A DNA stretch of 64,000 nt, taken from assembly GCA_002167745.1 (NCBI GenBank), contig NHCB01000013.1, positions 98,215 through 162,214 on the forward strand. The letters are read 5' to 3'. Under the pieces are notes generated by a model. The model ran no database searches, was not told the origin of the DNA, and worked only from the letters and a program-made list of their open reading frames with translations. Below are positions 46,184-55,835 of this stretch, piece by piece (the stretch's first letter is position 1; every line of letters begins with the position of its first letter). Made by a program: the position numbers and the translations under genes. The stretch comes from Betaproteobacteria bacterium TMED22. GTDB taxonomy: Bacteria > Pseudomonadota > Gammaproteobacteria > Burkholderiales > Eutrophovitaceae.

Positions 46184-46666
46184 ATGTCTATAAAAAAATT
46201 ACATCATTTAGCTATGCGTTGTCGAGACTCTGAAGAAACCAGGGAGTTTTACGAAGATTTTCTTGGATTACCCTTAGTTCATGCCACCAAGATTGTCGAG
46301 ACAAAAACAGGAAACGCTACCAACACTTTGCATATTTTTTTTCGGATGCATGACGGATCTTACTTAGCCTTCTTTGAGAGCCCGAAAAAATCATTTGCCT
46401 TTAAGGAACAACATGACTTCGATCTTCATACCGCGCTGGAAGTAGACGAAACGTTTATGAATGAAATGATTTTAAAGGCAAAAACATTGAATATCGAGAC
46501 TCGGGGCATCAGTGATCACGACTTTTTCCGCTCGGTTTACTTCCGCGACCCAAATGGTTACGTATTAGAGCTCACAGCAAAACAACCACACCATGATGAC
46601 AGCCTTGACCCAATCAAAAATAATGCCCGCCAAATCCTTCATGATTGGCAGACAGATAAAATTTAA
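46184..46666 (+). CDS. VOC (glyoxalase/extradiol dioxygenase fold) family protein
   Basis: 160 aa; KKLHHLAMRCRDSEETREFYEDFLGLPLV, FRDPNGYVLELTA. Confidence 0.85.
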   Translation: MSIKKLHHLAMRCRDSEETREFYEDFLGLPLVHATKIVETKTGNATNTLHIFFRMHDGSYLAFFESPKKSFAFKEQHDFDLHTALEVDETFMNEMILKAKTLNIETRGISDHDFFRSVYFRDPNGYVLELTAKQPHHDDSLDPIKNNARQILHDWQTDKI

Positions 46667-46697
46667 TTACTAAGAGTAAATTTAGGAGAAAAGTCAC

Positions 46698-47489
46698 ATG
46701 TCTTTCGAGCAATTATCTTTTCAGGTAACAAACGGTATTTCTACCATCACTTTAAACCAGCCAGAAAGCTTAAATAGTTTCACGACTCAAATGCTCTCTG
46801 AACTCACAGAGGCTCTTTCAAAAGCGGAAAATGATCCTCAAGTTCGAGTCATTGTGTTAACAGGCTCAGGAAGGGCTTTTTGTGCAGGACAAAACTTGAA
46901 TGAACGCAAGCGATCTTCAGATCAACCAAAATATGATATTGGTCAATCTCTCAGAGAACGATATGTTCCTATCGTTACAGCTATTCGCTCGTCCAAAAAA
47001 CCAGTAATCGGGGCTATAAATGGCATAGCCGCCGGAGCAGGTGCTAACGTAGCACTGGCATGCGACCTCGTTATCGCCAAAGAGTCAGCAAGCTTCCTAC
47101 AGGCATTTACTCGAATCGGTTTAATGCCTGATGCAGGCGGTACATTTTTCTTAACCAGGGCAGCTGGTCGCCAAAAAGCTATGGGAATGGCACTACTTGC
47201 ACAACCAGTGACTGCAGAGGATGCAGAATCATGGGGATTGATATGGAAAGCGGTGCCAGACCAAGAATTCAACGCGGAAATAAACCGGATCAGTGAGCAG
47301 TTAGCCAAGGGTCCGGCACTTGCCTACGCGAGAACCAAACAAGCAATACTCGCAGCGGAAAAAAACGATTTTACAGCGGCAATAGAACTTGAATGCGACC
47401 TTCAAGCTGAGCTCGGTTATAGCGATGATTATGAGGAAGGTGTAAATGCATTCAAAGAAAAAAGACCCGCCATCTTCCGAGGCAAATAA
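46698..47489 (+). CDS. Enoyl-CoA hydratase/isomerase (crotonase) family, PaaG-like
   Basis: 263 aa; GISTITLNQPESLNSFT, LTGSGRAFCAGQNLNERK, AAGAGANVALACDLVIA, GLMPDAGGTFFL. Confidence 0.9.
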   Translation: MSFEQLSFQVTNGISTITLNQPESLNSFTTQMLSELTEALSKAENDPQVRVIVLTGSGRAFCAGQNLNERKRSSDQPKYDIGQSLRERYVPIVTAIRSSKKPVIGAINGIAAGAGANVALACDLVIAKESASFLQAFTRIGLMPDAGGTFFLTRAAGRQKAMGMALLAQPVTAEDAESWGLIWKAVPDQEFNAEINRISEQLAKGPALAYARTKQAILAAEKNDFTAAIELECDLQAELGYSDDYEEGVNAFKEKRPAIFRGK

Positions 47490-47517
47490 CCTTACCAGTA
47501 ACGATAAATTTTAAGAA

Positions 47518-48978
47518 ATGAATCAAAATCTTCCCTTATTCAAAAGCCCATTTGTTTTGCTGTTGATGTTAGGTGTTAGTTTTATGACGCTAAGCTGCGC
47601 ATCCAATAACTCAGAGTATAGAACGACTAACGATCACGCACCCACGGAATGGGCTTACTTAGGCGAGGACAAGAACTACCAGGTAAGTACAACTGATATC
47701 ACCAAGCTTGAATGGTGGAGGTCCTTTGAAGACCCACTCCTCGTCAAATTAATAGAAGAGGGACTTGAATCAAATTACGATATTGCCCGAGCGACGAACA
47801 GAATACGTCAAGCACAAGAGGCACTTAATTCAGTCCGAGTCGATAAGAACCCAACATTAGACACAAATATCAAAACTCGCAAATCAACGAGCAGTGAAGA
47901 AAGCGGGTTAGGACGGACAAGCTCGGTTATAACGACACAATTTCAAACCAGCTGGGAGCTCGACCTTTTTGGCAAATTCAAAAGAAATACTGAAGCGGCC
48001 GAGGCAAATGTTCAGCTAGAGATTGCGGCTATGAACGGGGTCAAGATAACACTGATCTCAACAATAGCGGAATCCTATATTGCATTTCGGGCAACGAAAG
48101 ACGACATAAATTTAAATCAAGAAGCAGCTGAATATCTTAGAAGTTATGTCGAACTTGCGGAGCTTGAGACACAAGTTGGCCTGGAAAGTATAGACCAAGT
48201 CCAAAAAGCAAAGATCCAATTGGCAAACTTAGAAACAAATATTATTGAGAAAAAAACAAGGCTCAAAGAAACGCTGTTAGCGATTGATTTACTCCTTGGA
48301 GCGAAGCCGGGAGAAACGTTGAATTCATTAGATCATTCGACAAGTTCTTTGAAATTACCCTCAACAATTGCGATATCAATCCCAGCGGACACAATCTTAC
48401 AAAGACCCGATATTCAAGAAGCTTTACGAAGGTTGCAAGTAGAGGCTGCGAAGGTAGGGGTGGCCGAAGCGCAACGATACCCGACTTTTTCTTTTACAGG
48501 CTCAATCGGGCTTGAGGCCTTAGCAATAAATTCAATCGGGAACTCAGGCGCCAACTTTTCCACAATTCAAGCCAGTTTATTAGCACCGATATTCAATTCA
48601 GGAGCACTTAAAGCAAACGTAAACGCCCAGGTTGCAACTCGAGAAGCGGCCTTAGAGATCTATCGAAAAAGTGTCGCGAATGGCCTAAACGAAACTGAAC
48701 AAGCACTCCTAAATCTGAATTCAATCAAAGAGCGAGTAAAGACCATAGCTCCAGCGCTTCAATTAAGTAGGAACAACGTCGACTTAACAAACAGTAGGTA
48801 TGAAATTGGGCTCGTGAGTTTTAGGGAAGTCTTAAAATCACGAGAGGAATTGAATTCTTTAAAACAAAAACAATCATCACTTACATTCGATGAACTTCAG
48901 GGTGTAACTCAGCTATACAAAGTCCTTGGTGGTGGATGGGCCTACGAAAGTGAACCAGCGAACATACAAACTAACTAA
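47518..48978 (+). CDS. NodT-type efflux RND/ABC outer membrane factor lipoprotein
   Basis: 486 aa; lipobox MTLSCASN, WWRSFEDPLLVKLIEEGLESNYDIARATNRIRQAQE. Confidence 0.88.
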   Translation: MNQNLPLFKSPFVLLLMLGVSFMTLSCASNNSEYRTTNDHAPTEWAYLGEDKNYQVSTTDITKLEWWRSFEDPLLVKLIEEGLESNYDIARATNRIRQAQEALNSVRVDKNPTLDTNIKTRKSTSSEESGLGRTSSVITTQFQTSWELDLFGKFKRNTEAAEANVQLEIAAMNGVKITLISTIAESYIAFRATKDDINLNQEAAEYLRSYVELAELETQVGLESIDQVQKAKIQLANLETNIIEKKTRLKETLLAIDLLLGAKPGETLNSLDHSTSSLKLPSTIAISIPADTILQRPDIQEALRRLQVEAAKVGVAEAQRYPTFSFTGSIGLEALAINSIGNSGANFSTIQASLLAPIFNSGALKANVNAQVATREAALEIYRKSVANGLNETEQALLNLNSIKERVKTIAPALQLSRNNVDLTNSRYEIGLVSFREVLKSREELNSLKQKQSSLTFDELQGVTQLYKVLGGGWAYESEPANIQTN

Positions 48979-48999
48979 CCATAGGCTTCAAAACTACAA

Positions 49000-50271
49000 A
49001 TGGCATCAACCCAAAAGTCGCTAAAAGAAATCCTCGATGACCAGTCGAACGCAAAAGCTAGTCCAAAAAAGATGGTCGGCTATATATTCCTTGTTTTCAT
49101 CATAATCTTCGCAGCCTTCTACCTTTGGCCAGGCGAAGAAAGCGACGAATACACTTACACCACTGAAACCGTCAAGTTAGGCGCGCTTACTGTTACGGTA
49201 TCAGCCACAGGAAAACTTAGGCCCACCAATCAGGTGGAAATCGGTAGTGAACTATCAGGCATTATGGAGTCTGTATTTGTAGAAGAAAATGACAGGGTCA
49301 AGGTTGGTCAGGTTTTAGCTAGGCTAGATACTGCCAAATTAAGCGATAAAGTCGAAAAATCAAAAGCAGCTTTAATTGGACGTGAAGCCGCGGTGATTCA
49401 GTCACGCGCTACGCTTTCAGAGGTCAGCACCAAGCTTTATCGATTAAGACAACTGCAAAAAATATCAAATGGAAAAATTCCAGCACAAAGTGAGATCGAT
49501 TCAGCCGTCGCGAACGTCCGTCGGGCACAGGCGGATGAGAAGAGCAATCTAGCGGCGGTGGAACAAGCAAAAGCGGAATTAAGATCAGACGAAACTAACA
49601 TAACTAAAGCTACTTTAATTTCGCCTATTAATGGCGTTGTGCTAAAGCGTTCAATCGAGCCTGGACAAACAGTTGCGGCGTCGTTCCAAGCGCCCGTGCT
49701 ATTTACAATAGCTGAAGATTTGGCGCAGATGGAATTACTTATCGATGTTGACGAAGCTGATGTCGGAAACATTAAGAGCGGACAAAAATCATATTTCACA
49801 GTAGATGCATGGCCAGACCGTGAATACTCTGCCAAGATTCATCGAATTAGCTTTGCAGCTGAAATAACGGATGATGTAGTGACATACCCTACCATCTTAA
49901 ATGTTGACAATACCGATTTGTCGCTCCGACCTGGAATGACTGGAACAGCAACAATAACTACGCTGAGCCTAGAGAATCGACTTTTGATTCCAAACGCTGC
50001 ATTCCGTGTAAATTTTGACTCAGATTTAAAAACCAAGAAAACCAAGAAAAGTGTTTTTGGATTGTTATTTCCCAGATCAAAAAAACCAAAGAAAAAAATA
50101 AATATCGAACAAAAGACTGGCTTTTCTAAGCTATGGGCGCTCACGGAAAAAGGACCAATCGAAATGGCCGTAGAAATTCTCGCCGTCAACCAAAGATACA
50201 GCGCTGTGGCTTCAGGTGCCATCCAGCCAGATACAAAAATTATCGTTGAAGCCTCGAAAGAACGTCCTTAA
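49000..50271 (+). CDS. MacA-like efflux periplasmic adaptor subunit
   Basis: 423 aa; single N-terminal TM, VTVSATGKLRPTNQVEIGSELSGIMESVFVEENDRVKVGQVLARLD biotinyl-lipoyl-like motif; followed by MacB-type ABC genes. Confidence 0.9.
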   Translation: MASTQKSLKEILDDQSNAKASPKKMVGYIFLVFIIIFAAFYLWPGEESDEYTYTTETVKLGALTVTVSATGKLRPTNQVEIGSELSGIMESVFVEENDRVKVGQVLARLDTAKLSDKVEKSKAALIGREAAVIQSRATLSEVSTKLYRLRQLQKISNGKIPAQSEIDSAVANVRRAQADEKSNLAAVEQAKAELRSDETNITKATLISPINGVVLKRSIEPGQTVAASFQAPVLFTIAEDLAQMELLIDVDEADVGNIKSGQKSYFTVDAWPDREYSAKIHRISFAAEITDDVVTYPTILNVDNTDLSLRPGMTGTATITTLSLENRLLIPNAAFRVNFDSDLKTKKTKKSVFGLLFPRSKKPKKKINIEQKTGFSKLWALTEKGPIEMAVEILAVNQRYSAVASGAIQPDTKIIVEASKERP

Positions 50272-50292
50272 AGGCGCCGTAAAAAAACAATA

Positions 50293-50964
50293 ATGGCACT
50301 TATTCAATTCAAAAACGTCACAAAAACTTACGGAACAGGTGAGAACCCTTTTCCAGCGCTTAAAGGACTAAACTTAACGATCGATGAAGGCGAGTTTTTG
50401 GCGCTAATGGGGCCAAGCGGCTCAGGAAAATCGACAACAATGAATATCGCCGCATGTCTAGATACCGCGACAAGTGGAAACTATCTGTTTCAAAACATAT
50501 CGGTTGAAAATCTCGATACACACCAACGCACACTACTTAGGAGAAACTTCCTAGGGTTTATTTTCCAAGGGTTTAATCTGCTGCCTAGAAGCTCAGCTAT
50601 TGAAAATGTAGAGCTTCCCTTAATTTACCGTGGCGACAAGAAACAAGACAGACGGTCAGCTGCGTATGAAGCCCTTGAGAAAGTTGGTTTATCAGATTGG
50701 CAAGACCATAATCCTAATGAGCTATCGGGTGGACAACAACAACGAGTAGCTATTGCTCGAGCTATCGTAACGAATCCAAAAATCCTCTTGGCTGATGAAC
50801 CAACAGGGAATTTAGACTCACAAACCAGCGCAGAAATCATGTCTCTGCTCACTTCGTTAAATCAAGATTCAGGTGTCACCATAATCATGGTTACTCACGA
50901 GCAAGAAATGGCAGATTATTCGTCGCGAGTCGTACACTTTTTAGACGGTCAAATTCGTACTTAG
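50293..50964 (+). CDS. MacB/LolD-type ABC transporter ATP-binding protein
   Basis: 223 aa; GPSGSGKSTTMN Walker A, LSGGQQQRVAIARAI signature, ILLADEPTGNLD Walker B. Confidence 0.96.
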   Translation: MALIQFKNVTKTYGTGENPFPALKGLNLTIDEGEFLALMGPSGSGKSTTMNIAACLDTATSGNYLFQNISVENLDTHQRTLLRRNFLGFIFQGFNLLPRSSAIENVELPLIYRGDKKQDRRSAAYEALEKVGLSDWQDHNPNELSGGQQQRVAIARAIVTNPKILLADEPTGNLDSQTSAEIMSLLTSLNQDSGVTIIMVTHEQEMADYSSRVVHFLDGQIRT

Positions 50965-50978
50965 GTATTTTTTATTTT

Positions 50979-52178
50979 ATGTTCTGGAATTCCTTAATCC
51001 TGGCTCTCAACGCGATACGCAGAAACCTGCTGAGGAGCTTCCTCACTGTTCTTGGCATCATTATAGGAGTGGCCGCGGTGATTACAATGGTCACCATAGG
51101 CCGAGGTGCAACACAATCCGTTAGCGATCAAATTACGGCGATGGGTACCAATCAGCTTATTATTCGGCCAGGACAAAGACGAGGGACTGGCTCTAATACG
51201 CCGGAATTCAGACAAAAAGATGTGGATATCATTAAAAACCAAGTCACAGGGATTGCTGGAGTTGCCCCGTACTCCACCATCTCTTCAAATGTGATCGCCC
51301 AAGCAAAAAACTACACCACCTTAATTACGGGCACGACTAACGATTTCTTTACGGTTGGTAATTGGGAGCTAGGATCTGGAAGAAAATTTCAACAGGCAGA
51401 ACTTAAGTCCGGCAAAGCCTCTTGTATTCTTGGTACGACAGTAAAAAACAATTTATTTGGCAATGAAAACCCAGAGGGTAAGCGGATCCGGATAAAAAAA
51501 TTCACATGCGAAGTGATCGGTGTTCTCAAGTCTAAAGGTCAATCCACATGGGGAACAGACCAAGATGATACAGTCGTGATGCCACTTAAAACCGTACATA
51601 GACGGTTGCTTGGCAGTTTGGACATCTCGCGAATAGCTGTGAAAGTTGAAGACAGCAATAAAATTACAAGCGCACAGAGAAAGATAACAGAGCTACTTAG
51701 AGAGTCTAGAAGGCTTCCTGACAATATGGAAAATGATTTTCGGGTTCTAGATATGCGACAGATCATTAAAACATTAACGGGAACAACAAGAGTCCTGACG
51801 ATGTTATTAGGCGCAGTTGCCGCTGTAAGTCTCCTAGTCGGCGGTATAGGAATCATGAATATCATGCTCGTCTCCGTAACCGAGCGTACCAAAGAAATCG
51901 GCATTCGGCTTGCGATCGGGGCACTTGAGAAACACGTCTTGATGCAATTTTTAATCGAAGCGGTAGTTCTATCGAGTATTGGCGGTGTGCTAGGTCTAAT
52001 TTTAGCCACGGGATTATCAGTTGCTGGAGCTAATCTCATGGGCGTTCCATTTCTTTTTGATCTGCGTATAAATATACTGGCCTTTTTATTTTCAGCTTCA
52101 ATCGGCATATTATTTGGATTCGTACCAGCAAGACGTGCAGCTCGGCTAAACCCTATCGACGCTCTCAGGCATGAATAA
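50979..52178 (+). CDS. MacB-type ABC transporter permease (FtsX-like)
   Basis: 399 aa; LRSFLTVLGIIIGVAAVITMVTIGRGA, VGGIGIMNIMLVSVTERTKEIGIRLAIGA, FGFVPARRAARLNPIDALRHE. Confidence 0.95.
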   Translation: MFWNSLILALNAIRRNLLRSFLTVLGIIIGVAAVITMVTIGRGATQSVSDQITAMGTNQLIIRPGQRRGTGSNTPEFRQKDVDIIKNQVTGIAGVAPYSTISSNVIAQAKNYTTLITGTTNDFFTVGNWELGSGRKFQQAELKSGKASCILGTTVKNNLFGNENPEGKRIRIKKFTCEVIGVLKSKGQSTWGTDQDDTVVMPLKTVHRRLLGSLDISRIAVKVEDSNKITSAQRKITELLRESRRLPDNMENDFRVLDMRQIIKTLTGTTRVLTMLLGAVAAVSLLVGGIGIMNIMLVSVTERTKEIGIRLAIGALEKHVLMQFLIEAVVLSSIGGVLGLILATGLSVAGANLMGVPFLFDLRINILAFLFSASIGILFGFVPARRAARLNPIDALRHE

Positions 52179-52226
52179 ACGTATGATTACCGCAATTATG
52201 AAAAAATTACACGCGAAATTATTACT

Positions 52227-53720
52227 ATGCTGATTGTTGGAATCGTTGGTGCTGGAACAATGGGTAGTGGCATTGCTCAGGTGGCGATCGCTGCTGGAGA
52301 AACAGTGAAATTCTTCGATCCTATACCGGAAGCTATTAAACGCGGCCAAGGTATGATCAAAAAGAATCTTGATTTCTTAGTTAGCAAACAGAAACTAACC
52401 AGTGATGAATCATTTGATATCTTGTCAAGACTCGACATCGTAGATTCATTAAACAAACTTTCATCATGCGATATCGTTATTGAGGCAATAATAGAAAACG
52501 AATCAGTCAAAAAAGAACTTTTTCAAAATCTAGAATCAATCGTCTCTCAAAAAGCAATTTTAGCGACAAATACCTCTTCAATATCAATAACGGCTCTATC
52601 TAACGAACTGCAATTTCCAGAACGGTTGGTCGGCATGCACTTCTTCAACCCGGCCCCTCGAATGAAACTCATCGAAGTCATCAAAGGACTTAGAACCTCA
52701 GATACTCACGTCGACTACATTACCAATTTGGTAAAGCGATGGGGTAAGGCTCCTGTGATTACGAAATCGACCCCTGGTTTCATCGTAAACCGCGTTGCCA
52801 GGCCTTTTTATGGCGAGGCACTTAGAGTGCTAACAGAATTAGGGGCCGATCACATTAGCTTAGATACAGTAATGCGGGATTGTGGTGGCTTTCCACTGGG
52901 ACCCTGCCAACTAATGGATCTTATTGGATTAGATGTAAATTTGTCAGTGACTCAATCCGTTTATGAGGCAACTGCGTTTGATCCACGATATGCCCCCTCT
53001 CTATTGCAACAAGAACTAGTTAGGGCAGGAAAGCTCGGTCGCAAATCCGGAGAAGGTTTTTATATCTATCCCGTCGGAGACAAGGATCTGGAGAGCTCGA
53101 ATATAAATAAAAAACATGAACTAGGCAGCTTCACGCTTGGATACATCAAAAGCTCTGGCATCCAAAGCCTTATAGATCGCTTAAGCGACACAGGAGCAGA
53201 CCTAATCGAGACTGCAGCAGGCAGCACTATCGCCACTATTGCATTGACTGATGGAAGAACTGCAACGCAACGTGCTTCTGACGAATCGATCTCTAACTTA
53301 GTGCTAATAGATCTTTGTATTAACTTTCAAACAACTAAACGAGTCGCGCTCAGCCACGCGGAACAATGCGATTCAATAGCCATTGATCAAATCGTCAATG
53401 CGCTAACCAACATGGGCTGTAAAGTAACGATCATTCAGGATGTTGCAGGTATGATCGTCTCGCGAACGGTGGCCATGCTGGCCAATGAAGCTGCAGATTT
53501 GGTGCACCAACGTATCACCACTCCTAAGGAGGTTGACATGGCTATGACTCTGGGTACAGGCTATCCAATCGGGCCTCTTTTATGGGCTGATCGCATCGGA
53601 GTGCAGAATATATCCAACATACTAAAACACTTATGTGAGCATTACGGATCATCCAGATATCGAATTTCCCCTCTCGTTCAGAGAAAATCCATCACTAATC
53701 AACTATTTCATGGGACTTAA
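52227..53720 (+). CDS. 3-hydroxyacyl-CoA dehydrogenase (PaaH/PaaC-like, two C-terminal 3HCDH domains)
   Basis: 497 aa; VGIVGAGTMGSGIAQVAIAAGE, FFNPAPRMKLIEVI, GFIVNRVARPFYGEALR, and a second C-terminal domain (DVAGMIVSRTVAMLANEAADLV). Confidence 0.92.
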   Translation: MLIVGIVGAGTMGSGIAQVAIAAGETVKFFDPIPEAIKRGQGMIKKNLDFLVSKQKLTSDESFDILSRLDIVDSLNKLSSCDIVIEAIIENESVKKELFQNLESIVSQKAILATNTSSISITALSNELQFPERLVGMHFFNPAPRMKLIEVIKGLRTSDTHVDYITNLVKRWGKAPVITKSTPGFIVNRVARPFYGEALRVLTELGADHISLDTVMRDCGGFPLGPCQLMDLIGLDVNLSVTQSVYEATAFDPRYAPSLLQQELVRAGKLGRKSGEGFYIYPVGDKDLESSNINKKHELGSFTLGYIKSSGIQSLIDRLSDTGADLIETAAGSTIATIALTDGRTATQRASDESISNLVLIDLCINFQTTKRVALSHAEQCDSIAIDQIVNALTNMGCKVTIIQDVAGMIVSRTVAMLANEAADLVHQRITTPKEVDMAMTLGTGYPIGPLLWADRIGVQNISNILKHLCEHYGSSRYRISPLVQRKSITNQLFHGT

Positions 53721-53722
53721 TC

Positions 53723-55807
53723 ATGATGAAAAGAAGTTACCTTTTAGCGGTCTTATTAGTTATGGTCTCAATCAATTCATTAAATGCTCGGGTTACTCAA
53801 ATTGAGATCACAGAGACTATACCCGTCGCAAACGGGACGCCGTTCGGCAATGTTGGTGCATACGAGAAGGTATCAGGAATTGCATATTTTGAAATAGCGC
53901 CCGACCACAAGCGAAATAAAACTATTGCCGATATTGGTAGAGTCCCTGTTAATGAGAATGGCAATGTAGAGTTCAGTGCCGAATTTGAAATACTACGTCC
54001 AACTGATCCAAAAAAGGCGAGCGGTCTCCTGTTCGTTGAAACGCCCTCTCAAGGACAAAAATTAAGCTTGGGTCTCCTGCACGATATTGATGCGCAAGAA
54101 GATCTTAATTTAATAAACGAAAATACTAATTTGGGTAATGGATTTTTGTTTAATCGCGGTCACACATTGGCATGGATCGCATGGCAAGGAAAGGTTAGAG
54201 AGATAGAAAACCGGCTCATCGTAGACTTCCCATCAGCACTTGAGAAAGAAAACCCTGTTCGTGGCTTTATTCTTACGGAATTTAACGGCCGTAGTTTCCA
54301 AGAACAAAACCCCTACACTCTGCCGCTCTCTGGCAGACGACACGTGCAGTCCTACCCGTCAATATCAACCGACAAAGAAATTGCGCAAGCATCACTATTC
54401 GTGATGCAAAGTGGGTCAACTAGCGCCAGCAGTTCAGATGTTGGCAAAGGAGAAATGGTGCCGTCTGATCAATGGGCGTTCGCGCACTGCCCCGAGGGTT
54501 GGCCAGGAGAACCCTCCTCAGAGTATATCTGCGTTAAGAACAGCTTCCTAAAAAATAGAAATTACCACCTGATCTATCAAGCTACAGGTGCTCCCTTAAT
54601 GGGACTAGGACTAGCGACAACTCGAGATTTTATTTCGCACCTAAAGCATGAGGATGCCGACACGTTAGGCACTCCCAATCCAACAACAAAAATTAAACAC
54701 GTAATTTGCCAAGGAATAGGTCAAGGAGGCAGATACTTAAGAGACTTCCTGTATCAAGGTTTCAACGTTGACGTTAACGGAGAAAAAGTCTGTGATGGCA
54801 TGAATATTCACGGTGCTGGGGTCGAAAAAAGTTATCTTAACTACCGTTTTTCACAGCCTTATAGAGTATCTACGCAACACTCAGAAAGGTTCATTCCAGA
54901 TGTGAATTTTCCTCGGCAATACTCTGTTCGTGTTAATCCGTTTCTTAAGTTTCCTGATGGGATACTAAAAAGACCTGCTTTTGATCCTAAGATTTTTCAT
55001 ACAGATACCTCCACTGAGTTTTGGCAGTCCAGGGCCTCCCTTGTCGGCGCCAGTGAAGGGGCAACAATGGACTTCTCAGAATCCTCTCGGGTTCGGAGAT
55101 TCCTGATTTCCAGCGCTGAGAGCTACAACCGTTTCAACGGAGTCGGTCACAATGGTTATGGCGAAAGACAGTGTTTTTACGGATCAAATACCCTCCATAT
55201 TGGGTCGTTGATGCGAGCCTTAATAAACAACTTAGAGCGTTGGGTCGTAGAAGGAAAAGAACCATTAGAATCAATTTATCCGAAAATATCTGAGGAAACG
55301 CTCGTAGACTTAACGTCGTTACGCTTACCTAGTGTCCTAGGAAAGAGTTTTCGTGGCGCATTAAATGGATCGGGAGACATGGAATTTGGCCCTAGAGTGA
55401 AATTTAATCGTGGCATGGTAGACATGTTGATACCGCAAGTCATCGCGAGGCATAAAGTATTAGTGCCTGCTGTCGATGAGATGGGACATGAAATCGCTGG
55501 AATTAGACATCCACATATCGAAGTACCAATGGGGACATATTTAGGTTGGAATATTAGGACCACGGAATTTGGTGGTGGCGACTTGTGTGATGAACATGGT
55601 TCATTTATCCCTCTATCCATGAGTAATGAAGATGCAGATCAAGGAGATGATTCTCGTCCATCGTTGCTCTCACTTTACCCAGACTACATGACCTACGTTA
55701 ACAAACTCCGTGAGGCGACAAAAGCCCTCGTTTCTAGAGACTTATTACTTCAAGAAGACGCTGAAGAGATACTTCAAAGAGTGGAACAAAGTATTCCCAT
55801 GCACTAA
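53723..55807 (+). CDS. Secreted alpha/beta hydrolase domain-containing protein
   Basis: 694 aa with signal peptide; RVTQIEITETIPVANGTPFGNVGAYEKVSGIAYFEIAPDH, GIGQGGRYLRDFLYQGFNVD (nucleophile-elbow-like region), MGTYLGWNIRT. Confidence 0.75.
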   Translation: MMKRSYLLAVLLVMVSINSLNARVTQIEITETIPVANGTPFGNVGAYEKVSGIAYFEIAPDHKRNKTIADIGRVPVNENGNVEFSAEFEILRPTDPKKASGLLFVETPSQGQKLSLGLLHDIDAQEDLNLINENTNLGNGFLFNRGHTLAWIAWQGKVREIENRLIVDFPSALEKENPVRGFILTEFNGRSFQEQNPYTLPLSGRRHVQSYPSISTDKEIAQASLFVMQSGSTSASSSDVGKGEMVPSDQWAFAHCPEGWPGEPSSEYICVKNSFLKNRNYHLIYQATGAPLMGLGLATTRDFISHLKHEDADTLGTPNPTTKIKHVICQGIGQGGRYLRDFLYQGFNVDVNGEKVCDGMNIHGAGVEKSYLNYRFSQPYRVSTQHSERFIPDVNFPRQYSVRVNPFLKFPDGILKRPAFDPKIFHTDTSTEFWQSRASLVGASEGATMDFSESSRVRRFLISSAESYNRFNGVGHNGYGERQCFYGSNTLHIGSLMRALINNLERWVVEGKEPLESIYPKISEETLVDLTSLRLPSVLGKSFRGALNGSGDMEFGPRVKFNRGMVDMLIPQVIARHKVLVPAVDEMGHEIAGIRHPHIEVPMGTYLGWNIRTTEFGGGDLCDEHGSFIPLSMSNEDADQGDDSRPSLLSLYPDYMTYVNKLREATKALVSRDLLLQEDAEEILQRVEQSIPMH

Positions 55808-55835
55808 AGTCATATTTTTACAAAGGTTCGAGGAT

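Noticed and set aside
46659-46683. AAATTTA...TAAATTT repeat around the VOC stop codon
   Set aside because: AT-only arms and an 11-nt loop; could be chance in an AT-rich spacer, so not counted.
51539-52108. 189-aa minus-strand ORF
   Set aside because: Antisense to the MacB-type permease; composition typical of an antisense frame.
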